In this document: positions 25,248 to 32,779 of the stretch, piece after piece
How positions within the stretch are numbered: the first letter of the stretch is position 1
Layout: every line of letters starts with the position of its first letter
NCBI RefSeq assembly: GCF_002243175.1
Contig: NZ_NDYF01000016.1
Coordinates: 124,001 to 188,000, forward strand
From: Finegoldia magna_J
GTDB lineage: Bacteria; Bacillota; Clostridia; Tissierellales; Peptoniphilaceae
Length of the DNA: 64,000 nt
Reading direction: 5' to 3'
Made by a program: the position numbers and the translations under genes
Notes under the pieces: model-generated
Databases searched by the model: none
The model's input: only the letters and a program-made list of their open reading frames with translations
Told to the model about the DNA's origin: nothing

Positions 25248-26393
25248 TTATAACATTTCAATAAAAGCTCCAATTCTTGTATTTAATTGTCCGATATCTG
25301 ATTTTGAATAATCAGTTTCTACAGCGATGTATGGAACATTCTTCTTATCGTTGCAGAATCTCTTAATTGACAAACCTTCAACTTGGTAAGGAGTACAAGC
25401 TTGTAAATGCATGTCGATAACTCCGTCAACCTTGTATTCGTCGATTAATTTGTCCAACAATTTAAGTCTGTTTTCGTTTGGACTCACACAAGCGCAACCG
25501 ATGTTCATGTATTTTCTAGCAATCGCATCAATCATATCTGGATTGTCTACATCTACATTTTCATCAATAGCCTTAGCGCCGCCACAGTTTTCGTAGCTAA
25601 CCACAACTGCACCGTTGTTTTCAACAGCTTCGATAACTTTTTCAGTAGCACCACCAATAGGACAGCCAGTAATCAAAATTCTTGGCTTGCCATTGATGTG
25701 CTTGTGTTCAGACATAACCCTAGCTTTTAATTCTTCAAGCATTTGTGGAATTTGTTCCTTATCGAAATCAAATTGCACACCATTTAAAACATGCCACAAT
25801 TCTCCACCTGTGATTGGCAAATCATCAGCCTTCATTATAGAATAGAAGTCCTTTACAGCTGATCTCTCAGCGTTTTTCACTTCAATTCCATGTCTCAATT
25901 TTTCTTCAGTGATTTCAACGCCGAATAAATCTTCGATAGTCTTAATCATCTTTCTGATTTCTTCTTTCCACAAAATAAGACCTTGCTCAGTGTTCTTGTT
26001 TGGAAGTTCCATCACGTGAACTGGCTTGAATTCTCCCAAATATTCGTACATCTTCTTCTTGCCATCGCAAGTAGTCTCTCCGACAACCAAATCAGAAAAA
26101 TAGAAGAACGGACACTTGTCAGTCAACGCAAAACCATAAGAAGATTTGATAAGTGGGCATAAGTTTTTAGGCAAATCCCTCTCAGCATCTTGAATAGTTT
26201 CGTCACTTGTAGCACACAAACTAACACAAGTAGCACCAGCTGCAACAGCTAACTCTTGTGGAAAAAACGTACAAAAAATTCCTATAACAGGAATATCCTT
26301 ATCCTTTATTTCTTTTACCTTCAAAAAAGCATTTTGACGACTTTCTGCAAAATCGTTAAAAACTTCTGGTAATTCCTTCTTTAAATCAACCAT
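25248..26393 (-). CDS. Double-cubane cluster protein / 2-hydroxyacyl-CoA dehydratase family
   Basis: A 381-residue protein of the HgdB/FldC-like iron-sulfur superfamily. Cys residues in NLCPLIKSSYGF, TDKCPFF and GETTCDGKKKMYEYL (about 85-130) and a later TGCPIGG and MHLQACTPYQVEG match cluster-binding positions. It stands alone, without the alpha partner subunit or the ATP-dependent activator gene beside it. That fits the single-subunit double-cubane branch, which does low-potential reductions with an activator encoded elsewhere. The natural substrate is unknown. Start ATG behind GAGGTG. Confidence 0.8.
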   Translation of the reverse strand: MVDLKKELPEVFNDFAESRQNAFLKVKEIKDKDIPVIGIFCTFFPQELAVAAGATCVSLCATSDETIQDAERDLPKNLCPLIKSSYGFALTDKCPFFYFSDLVVGETTCDGKKKMYEYLGEFKPVHVMELPNKNTEQGLILWKEEIRKMIKTIEDLFGVEITEEKLRHGIEVKNAERSAVKDFYSIMKADDLPITGGELWHVLNGVQFDFDKEQIPQMLEELKARVMSEHKHINGKPRILITGCPIGGATEKVIEAVENNGAVVVSYENCGGAKAIDENVDVDNPDMIDAIARKYMNIGCACVSPNENRLKLLDKLIDEYKVDGVIDMHLQACTPYQVEGLSIKRFCNDKKNVPYIAVETDYSKSDIGQLNTRIGAFIEML

Positions 26394-26560
26394 CTAATCA
26401 CCTCGTAACAAATAATATCATTTAATCGCCAATATATCAAAATGATAATCGTTATTTATAGATTTTCTCTATAAATGACCTCCCTTCCCTCTCTCACATG
26501 GATGATTTGGGGAAATGAAAACAGGTTTTTGTTTGAAGTAAAATAGACAAACCGATACGG

Positions 26561-26719
26561 TTAGAATATCATACGGAAAAAATTGTTTTAAATTCAAGCG
26601 AAGTGAATCGTTAAGAAATCGCACTGTCTGAGCGTTAGCGAGTTTGCGATTTTAGATTCACAAGCTTAGAGTTTATTTATTTTCGTAGTTTAGATATTCG
26701 CGCAAATTGGTTTTCTGCT
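26561..26719 (+). repeat. Intergenic hairpin element, copy 5
   Basis: The hairpin arms are GTGAATC (26603-26609) and GATTCAC (26655-26661), with inner GAAATCGCA pairing TGCGATTTT, the loop GAGCGTTAGCGAG, and the usual tail ending TTGGTTTTCTGCTT. The left end is not clear. It lies directly ahead of copy 6. The gap 26394-27031 holds only these two copies and the linker. Confidence 0.78.
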
Positions 26720-26769
26720 TCATATCTCCTTGTCAAGCGTAAATGTCCTGCGTTCTTGTTGCAATGAAA

Positions 26770-26953
26770 AAAGCAAAAAACCAGTTTTGCTAAGAATATC
26801 ATACGGAGAAAATAATCATAAAATCAAGCGAAGTGAACCGTTAAAAAATTGTGCTGTTTGAGTGCGTAGCACGAGTTCACAATTTTAGGTTCACAAGCTT
26901 AGAGTTTATTTATTTTCGTAGTCTAGATATTCGTGCAAATTGGTTTTCTGCTT
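26770..26953 (+). repeat. Intergenic hairpin element, copy 6
   Basis: 184 bp with terminal repeats AAGCAAAAAACCAG and TTGGTTTTCTGCTT. The hairpin arms are GTGAACC (26833-26839) and GGTTCAC (26888-26894). The interior is nearly identical to copy 4. It is the cleanest copy and the best reference for the family. Confidence 0.87.
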
Positions 26954-27031
26954 AGCAATTTTTGAAACTGTCTACGACAATTCGGTGTCTATTTTTGCTT
27001 TTATTGAAGATATGTTCGTATCTTTACTTCT

Positions 27032-28468
27032 TTATTTATCCTTCAATTCATCCAACACTTCGTTGACTGTTTCCTTTTCAGAATAAGGTGTCTTTTCATT
27101 TCCTTTGAGTTTGATGAAGTTTTCTTGTCCTTTTCCCAAAAGTAGAACAAAATCTCCCTCATTTGCCATTTCTATCGCATGTTTAATGGCAGATTTTCTG
27201 TCTTTGATTCTGATGGACTCACCGTTTTCTTCCTCAATTCCGCTTATGATGTCATCTGCAATGTTTTCGTATGTGTCAAATTTCGGATCATCAGTCGTAA
27301 CCACCGAGAACACGTTGTTTTCCGCAGAAATCTTGCCAACTTCGTGTCTGATTTCGCTCGTTCTGTCGCCACTCATTCCATAAACTGCGATTTTTCGTTT
27401 GTCGTTTGGCACAGATTTGTAAATATTTTCGAACGCTTTTGGAGTGTGTGCAAAATCAATCACAATATTTATTCCCATATCATTCTTTACGAATTCAAAT
27501 CGCGCCTCAACGCCTGTAAAACTTTCCAAAGCTTTGGCAATATCTTCCAATTCGTATCCCAATAAATTCACCGCAGCAATCGCAGCCACCGCATTGTAAA
27601 CATCAAACAGCGCAAATCTGTTCAGTACGAATTTCACGTTTTTGATTTCAAAATGCATCTTGCCATCAATCAATTCGATATTTTCTGCCCTAAAATCGGA
27701 TTCATTTTCAAGTGAGAATGTGTATGCGTCTTCAAATCGTGCCTTCGCTTTCCTTCCGTATTCATCATCTACGTTTGCGATTTTTTTCTTGGCGTTTTCG
27801 AACAAAATCATCTTAGCATCGAAATAATTCTCCATGTTTTTGTGAAAATCCATGTGTTCCATCGATAAATTGTTAAACACAGCCACATCGAAATCAATCC
27901 CTTCTAGTCTGTGCAAATACAATCCGTGGCTGGAACATTCCACAACAGCGTTGTCGATTTTTTTGTCCACCGAAAGCTTCAAAATCTTGTCGATTTCTGA
28001 GATTTCTGGAGTCGTGTTTGGCGTTTCGTATTTTTCTCCAGCGATAAAAGTTCCGTTCGTGCCAATGTTTGTGCATGGTGAGTCCAAATTCTCCAAGATA
28101 TGACTAATCATAGAAGATGTCGTCGTTTTGCCATTTGTCCCAGTTACTCCTATCACGCGAAGCTTCTTCGATGGAAAATCACACACCACATTTGAGATTT
28201 GTGCGAGAGCAACCCTTGCATCGTCGACTTTGATGTAGTTGATGCCGTCATTTTGTGTTACATCTTTTGTAACTACAATAGTGTTTGCTCCGTTTTCAAT
28301 CGCCTTGTCGATAAATCGGTGTCCATCAAATTCCATCCCAGAAATCGCCACGAACACCCCACCTTTTTCGATTTTTCTGGAGTCATTCGTCACATTTGTA
28401 ATCTCATCGTCGTTGTTTTTCGTATAATCTATATAATCAATTTTATTTATAATATCAGTTAAGTTCAT
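27032..28468 (-). CDS. murE: UDP-N-acetylmuramoyl-tripeptide synthetase MurE
   Basis: A 478-residue Mur ligase that adds the third stem amino acid in peptidoglycan. ATP site GVTGTNGKTTTSSM lies near residue 112, the EXXSHGLYLHRLEG motif near 180, and the C-terminal domain holds the residue-selecting loop TTDDPKFDTYENI. Meso-DAP enzymes carry DNPR there; DDPK instead suggests another diamino acid such as L-Lys or L-Orn. The start ATG follows AAGGGG. It stands alone, flanked upstream by a membrane protein gene with its own terminator. Confidence 0.93.
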   Translation of the reverse strand: MNLTDIINKIDYIDYTKNNDDEITNVTNDSRKIEKGGVFVAISGMEFDGHRFIDKAIENGANTIVVTKDVTQNDGINYIKVDDARVALAQISNVVCDFPSKKLRVIGVTGTNGKTTTSSMISHILENLDSPCTNIGTNGTFIAGEKYETPNTTPEISEIDKILKLSVDKKIDNAVVECSSHGLYLHRLEGIDFDVAVFNNLSMEHMDFHKNMENYFDAKMILFENAKKKIANVDDEYGRKAKARFEDAYTFSLENESDFRAENIELIDGKMHFEIKNVKFVLNRFALFDVYNAVAAIAAVNLLGYELEDIAKALESFTGVEARFEFVKNDMGINIVIDFAHTPKAFENIYKSVPNDKRKIAVYGMSGDRTSEIRHEVGKISAENNVFSVVTTDDPKFDTYENIADDIISGIEEENGESIRIKDRKSAIKHAIEMANEGDFVLLLGKGQENFIKLKGNEKTPYSEKETVNEVLDELKDK

Positions 28469-28536
28469 TTATTTTCCCCTTTGGTTTTCATTTATATATT
28501 ATTATATAACATCGACCTACATATTTAAAAACAAAA

Positions 28537-28567
28537 ACTGACCACCCAGCCTAGCCAAGTGATCAGT
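28537..28567 (-). terminator. Terminator of the acidic-tail membrane protein gene
   Basis: Stem ACTGATCAC with GTGGTCAGT (one G-T pair) and a GC-rich loop, followed by a T run on the minus strand just past the stop at 28579. Confidence 0.87.
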
Positions 28568-28578
28568 CTACAAATTTT

Positions 28579-29439
28579 CTATTTCATAACAGCTACTGCG
28601 ATTGCTATTGCTGCGATTCCAATGATAAGTCCAAACACAAGTCCTGCGACAATACTTACTATCGCTGATTTCACACCAACGGCAAGCATTCTTTCATCAG
28701 AAATTCTGTCGTAGAATACTGATGAGTAAAGGATAACTCCAATTATCATGCCGACGATTGATGGAATGAACGTTGTTGGAAGTGCCATCAATAAAATATT
28801 AATCAACGCTTCACAAGCTACATACACTCCAAGTCTTGCATCTCTTTCTACAGGATTTGGAACTGGTGACATATCTTTTTTTGTGAAATGGAATATAATT
28901 CTACACACTGCATAGTAGAAAAACATTGATACAACAGCAGTTATTATACTGAAAGCTGTCAAACTCAATCCAGTTTTTGTTACTTGTTCCAATTGTTGTG
29001 CTTGTTCTGGGTGAAGCTTGTATTGCACGATTGATGCAATATATGTGAACACTCCATACAACAAGAACAATATTACAAACGCACCCTTTTTATTGAATTT
29101 TTCAATAAGTCCATGTAACATAGAGAAAATCTTTTGGCAGAAACCAGCATAACCAGAACTTTCCCTTTGAGTGTAGTCTTCGATGTATTCTTCTTCGTCG
29201 TCTTGTCCTTCAAAGAAAAAACTGTCGTCTGCTTTTTCGTAATGATCGTGTTCTTCATTCATATTAGAATAATTATCTTCTTGTGAATCTTCGAAATAAT
29301 TGCTATTCCTGTCGGAATAACTTTCCTTATCTTCTCTAAATCCGCCTCTTACATTTTCCTTTTCGCTAAAATAATTCCCGTCATTAGTGTATTCGCTGTC
29401 GTCATTTTCAAAACCTTTGTAATCTCTATCGTCTGACAT
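28579..29439 (-). CDS. Membrane protein with acidic disordered N-terminus (FTKKxM family)
   Basis: A 286-residue protein. The first 95 residues are rich in Asp, Glu, Ser, Tyr and Asn, with no predicted fold. Four hydrophobic segments follow. Between helices 2 and 3 lies FTKKDMSPVPNPVERDARLGVY, shared in pattern with the proteins at 37493 (FTKKHMRPTPPP) and 45236 (FLKKDM). No outside family recognised; the plan resembles YIP1-like or small Tissierellia membrane proteins. It precedes murE and follows ppk2 on the same strand. Confidence 0.7.
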   Translation of the reverse strand: MSDDRDYKGFENDDSEYTNDGNYFSEKENVRGGFREDKESYSDRNSNYFEDSQEDNYSNMNEEHDHYEKADDSFFFEGQDDEEEYIEDYTQRESSGYAGFCQKIFSMLHGLIEKFNKKGAFVILFLLYGVFTYIASIVQYKLHPEQAQQLEQVTKTGLSLTAFSIITAVVSMFFYYAVCRIIFHFTKKDMSPVPNPVERDARLGVYVACEALINILLMALPTTFIPSIVGMIIGVILYSSVFYDRISDERMLAVGVKSAIVSIVAGLVFGLIIGIAAIAIAVAVMK

Positions 29440-29470
29440 AATCTCCTCCTATTTATTTCTGCTATTCTTT

Positions 29471-30325
29471 TTAGTCCTCTTCGTCTTGTTCCAACAAAAC
29501 TTTCTTCCATTTTTCAAGTTGCGATTCTTCTTCCTTGGAAAGTTTCGGCGTTTGAGGATCCAATTTTTCGAACAAATCCAACATAACCTCACTCACAACT
29601 AATCTTGTGTACCACTTGTTGTCAGCAGGAACCACATACCATGGTGCATAATCTGTCGAAGTGTGCTCCAACATATCTTCGTAAGCCTTGTGATAATCGT
29701 CCCAGTTTTCTCTTTCCAAAATATCACTTGCTGCAAACTTCCAATGTTTATCGTCCAAGTTAATCCTATCCAATAGTCTCTCTTTTTGTTCGTCCTTGGA
29801 AACATGCAAGAAAAACTTCACAACCTTGATACCATTATTGTCCAAATATTTTTCGAACGCATTGATATCTTCGAATCTTTTATTCCAAAAATCGTCGTCG
29901 TTTTTCTTATTAACCAAATTGTGAACTCTCGTTACCAAAACATCTTCGTAGTGTGATCTGTTGAAAATCCCAACCTCTCCATACGCAGGAGTAGCCTTCG
30001 TAATTCTCCACAAATAATCGTGATCCAATTCTTCAGTTGAAGGTTGCTTGAAGCTTGTAACCTTGCATCCAGCAGGATTAAGCGCTGTGAACACTTTTTT
30101 CACCAAACTGTCCTTACCAGCAGCATCCATCGCTTGAAGCACAACCAAAATTCCTCTCTTGTTTTCAGCGTATAATTTTTCTTGAAATTCAAACATCTTT
30201 TCCAAATTTTGTGGAAGAATTTCTTCCTTCACTTCTTGCTTAGAATAAGAATCGTCTTTTCTTGTGCTAAATTTTTCCAAATCAACTTTTTTGTTAGGTT
30301 TTACCCTGTATTTTTTAATATCCAT
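29471..30325 (-). CDS. Polyphosphate kinase 2 family nucleotide phosphotransferase
   Basis: A 284-residue PPK2-family enzyme that moves phosphate between polyphosphate and nucleotides. Walker A is QAMDAAGKDSLVK (about residue 65), the lid and Walker B region includes VGIFNRSHYEDVLVTRVH (about 125), and KFFLHVSKDEQKERLLDRI follows. Length fits the one-domain class I/III enzymes that make NTPs or NDPs from polyP. The nucleotide preference cannot be read. ATG behind AAGGAAG. It shares the strand with the membrane protein gene downstream. Confidence 0.9.
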   Translation of the reverse strand: MDIKKYRVKPNKKVDLEKFSTRKDDSYSKQEVKEEILPQNLEKMFEFQEKLYAENKRGILVVLQAMDAAGKDSLVKKVFTALNPAGCKVTSFKQPSTEELDHDYLWRITKATPAYGEVGIFNRSHYEDVLVTRVHNLVNKKNDDDFWNKRFEDINAFEKYLDNNGIKVVKFFLHVSKDEQKERLLDRINLDDKHWKFAASDILERENWDDYHKAYEDMLEHTSTDYAPWYVVPADNKWYTRLVVSEVMLDLFEKLDPQTPKLSKEEESQLEKWKKVLLEQDEED

Positions 30326-30469
30326 AACTTACTTCCTTTTTAATATCGTTACTATATATTTATCCAAATCGGGTAAAAATAAAACAATTTCATTTACTGA
30401 ATTAATTATATCATTTGTTCAATTTTTCTTCAATAGTTTACTATCACATTAGTATTATGTAAAATTTAT

Positions 30470-30498
30470 TTGACATTCATCATTTTATATAATAAATT
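30470..30498 (+). promoter_or_regulatory. Promoter of the luciferase-like monooxygenase gene
   Basis: TTGACA (30470-30475), a 17-base spacer and TAAATT (30493-30498) lie just upstream of the AAGGGG ribosome site and ATG 30524. An alternative TATAAT sits too close (12 bases). Confidence 0.6.
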
Positions 30499-30523
30499 CA
30501 TATTAACAGAAAGGGGATAATTT

Positions 30524-31510
30524 ATGAAAATATCAATACTCAATTTAATACCAAGATTTATAGATGAAACAACAAAACAATCCATCGATCGTGGGTTGGA
30601 ACTTGCAAAATGGGCAGACGGACAAAACTTCGAAAGATATTGGGTTGCAGAACACCACAACTCCAAATCAATCTCATGCTCAGCAACAGATTTGATTATC
30701 GGATATATTTTAGAAAACACACAAAGAATAAAAGTCGGAGCAGGTGGCGTAATGCTTTCTAACCACACACCATTCCAAGTTGCAGAAAGATATGGAACGC
30801 TCGAAACATTGTATCCTAAAAGAATTGATCTGGGAATTGGAAGAGCGCCGGGAACAGACATCGAAACAGCGAAATTAATCTATCGCGACACATACAAGGA
30901 AGATAACTTCAAAGAAGCCATCAGAACACTTTTAAGTTATTTTGAAGACGAAGCGGAAAACTTCAAAGTGCGTCCATACCCTGGAGTTGGCACACACGTT
31001 CCAGTGTATATTTTAGGAAGCTCCATGACATCAGCTCACATCGCAGCACAATTGGGACTACCTTACTCATTCGCAGGACATTTTTCTCCAAACACAGTTG
31101 AAGTCGCACTCAAAATCTACCGTGAAGAATTCACACCATCAAAATATTTGGACAAACCATACGTTATGCTTGGAGTATCTGCAAACGCAGCTTACGAGAA
31201 AGACGCCGCAGAGCACATCAAACAACAAGCCATCTCCATCTTCTTGCAAATTCAAAATAGAAACAACAGAGATGCATTCTTAAAAGCAGACCCTAACAAT
31301 AGCCCAGAACTCACATCAATCGAAAAATTCATGATAAGAACTGCAAGGGGTCTTCGAATCGAAGGAGACGTGAATTCTGTAAAAGACCAATTCATGGAAA
31401 TAAAACAAAAATACAACCCAGACGAAATCATCGCCGCATCCTACATTCCTGATTTCAAATTATTAAAAGAAAACTACGAAATCGTACAAGATTTGGCGTT
31501 GAACGAATAG
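30524..31510 (+). CDS. Luciferase-like flavin monooxygenase (MsnO8-type)
   Basis: A 328-residue LLM-class protein. FERYWVAEHHNSKSIS (about 39-54), RIKVGAGGVMLSNHTPFQVAERYGTLETLYPKRIDLGIGRAPG (about 72-115) and a late PDEIIAASY are hallmarks of the TIGR03558 group of flavin-dependent oxidoreductases. The real reaction is unknown; in an anaerobe it may detoxify oxygen or act on a flavin-linked substrate. It is a single-gene unit with a clear promoter and terminator, facing away from ppk2. Confidence 0.9.
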   Translation: MKISILNLIPRFIDETTKQSIDRGLELAKWADGQNFERYWVAEHHNSKSISCSATDLIIGYILENTQRIKVGAGGVMLSNHTPFQVAERYGTLETLYPKRIDLGIGRAPGTDIETAKLIYRDTYKEDNFKEAIRTLLSYFEDEAENFKVRPYPGVGTHVPVYILGSSMTSAHIAAQLGLPYSFAGHFSPNTVEVALKIYREEFTPSKYLDKPYVMLGVSANAAYEKDAAEHIKQQAISIFLQIQNRNNRDAFLKADPNNSPELTSIEKFMIRTARGLRIEGDVNSVKDQFMEIKQKYNPDEIIAASYIPDFKLLKENYEIVQDLALNE

Positions 31511-31520
31511 AGTTTATTGA

Positions 31521-31550
31521 AAAACCATCCAGACAATTCTGGATGGTTTT
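31521..31550 (+). terminator. Terminator of the monooxygenase gene
   Basis: An 11-bp perfect stem (AAAACCATCCA with TGGATGGTTTT) 10 bases past the stop. Confidence 0.92.
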
Positions 31551-31567
31551 GTGGTTTAATAAAAAAA

Positions 31568-31585
31568 TCAGGAGGTACCTCCTGA
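31568..31585 (-). terminator. Perfect GC-rich palindrome, possible minus-strand terminator
   Basis: TCAGGAGGT-ACCTCCTGA is a perfect 18-base palindrome followed on the minus strand by seven T. It lies beyond the ribokinase terminator, so it may be a back-up stop. Confidence 0.6.
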
Positions 31586-31628
31586 AACGCGAAATAATAT
31601 AAGTAGTAAACCAATCATACAAAAAAGC

Positions 31629-31703
31629 AAACCATCATGCGCGAATATCATTCAGAAAAATTTATTTCTTTTTGTGAATGGCAATATTCGTGTATGATGG
31701 TTT
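31629..31703. repeat. Long hairpin resembling two joined ends of the hairpin element
   Basis: AAACCATCAT (31629-31638) pairs with ATGATGGTTT (31694-31703). Inside, GCGCGAATAT pairs with ATATTCGTGT and CATTC with GAATG, giving an arm of about 30 bp. The text AGCAAACC...GCGAATATC and AATATTCGTG...GGTTT parallels the two terminal repeats of the intergenic element family with the middle missing. AGTAGTAAACCA at 31602 can also pair with the far end at 31699-31710. Confidence 0.6.
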
Positions 31704-31729
31704 ATCTACTATTTTTTCCCAAAAAGCAA

Positions 31730-31754
31730 AACTTTCAGGAAAATCCTGAAAGTT
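31730..31754 (-). terminator. Terminator of the ribokinase gene
   Basis: An 11-bp perfect stem AACTTTCAGGA with TCCTGAAAGTT around a three-base loop, directly abutting the stop codon, with T-rich sequence after it on the minus strand. Confidence 0.85.
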
Positions 31755-32633
31755 CTACATAATTTCATCGATTGTTGGGATAGATTCTCCCGATCCTTTT
31801 CTGGTTACAGTCTTTGATGATGCTTTTGTGGCAAACTCCATCGCTTCTTTGATGGATTTTTTCTGATCTAACATGACAGCCATCGCTCCGATGTAGCTGT
31901 CTCCTGCAGATGTTGTATCCACGACTTTTGCTTTGATGGCTTCTTGTTTGATGTGCTCTGTTTTTGAAAAATACTCGGAGCCATTTTCTCCCAAGGTTAT
32001 TATCACGGAGCCGACATTTTTGTCCAGCAATTCATCTGCTGCTTCTTTTAAATTATTTTTGCTAGAATATCTCAAAATTTCATTTTCATTAGGCACAAAC
32101 AAGTCCACCTTGTCCAATATATCTTCCACTTCGAACTCACTTGGAGCAGGGTTTAATATCACAAAAACGCCCTTTTCCTTCGCTTTTTTAATCGCGTATT
32201 CATTGACTTCTTGTGGTATTTCCATTTGCAAAATTAAAATATCGCACTCATCCAAAAGTTCGATGTTGTCGTCAATATCTTGAATTGTAATCGCGTAATT
32301 TGCCCCATGATCCAAAACTATTTCGTTTTGACCAGTTTTGTCCACATTTATAAGCGCAGTGCCTGTGTCCACATCTTTCTTGATGATGTTCGATGTATCT
32401 ACGCCGTATTCACGCATATTTTCAAAAATAAAATCAGCGTCCAAATCATTTCCCACACATGCAAGAAACTTCACATCTCCACCGAGTTTTTGACAAGCAA
32501 TCGCTTGGTTTGCTCCCTTGCCACCGACAGATCTGCTCTTTGACAGCGACGATATCGTCTCCCCTGGTTTTGGGAAATTTTCCAAATTATATGTAGTGTC
32601 TACATTCACGCTTCCTATAACTAAAATTGACAT
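31755..32633 (-). CDS. rbsK: Ribokinase (PfkB family)
   Basis: About 292 residues; phosphorylates D-ribose to ribose 5-phosphate. The N-terminal GSVNVDTTYNLENFPKPGET and GGKGANQAIACQKLGG are the ribokinase substrate site, and VVDTTSAGDSYIGAMAV holds the catalytic Asp and anion hole. The start ATG at 32633 lies behind AAGGAGAG; the upstream frame to 32654 has no site. It stands alone without rbs transport genes, so ribose probably comes from nucleoside salvage or another transporter. Confidence 0.93.
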   Translation of the reverse strand: MSILVIGSVNVDTTYNLENFPKPGETISSLSKSRSVGGKGANQAIACQKLGGDVKFLACVGNDLDADFIFENMREYGVDTSNIIKKDVDTGTALINVDKTGQNEIVLDHGANYAITIQDIDDNIELLDECDILILQMEIPQEVNEYAIKKAKEKGVFVILNPAPSEFEVEDILDKVDLFVPNENEILRYSSKNNLKEAADELLDKNVGSVIITLGENGSEYFSKTEHIKQEAIKAKVVDTTSAGDSYIGAMAVMLDQKKSIKEAMEFATKASSKTVTRKGSGESIPTIDEIM

Positions 32634-32730
32634 AAATCTCTCCTTATTTTGCACAAATTCTCAGAATTTTAATAAATATCTACATTATATTATACAATAC
32701 AAATCAGATTTTGTAATTCAGACAAAAAAA

Positions 32731-32764
32731 CAATGTGACTGAATTCGAAAATCCAATCACATTG
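32731..32764 (-). terminator. Terminator of the LRR surface protein gene
   Basis: CAATGTGA pairs with TCACATTG around an 18-base loop; seven T follow on the minus strand. Confidence 0.85.
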
Positions 32765-32779
32765 CTGTTGTTCTAAATA

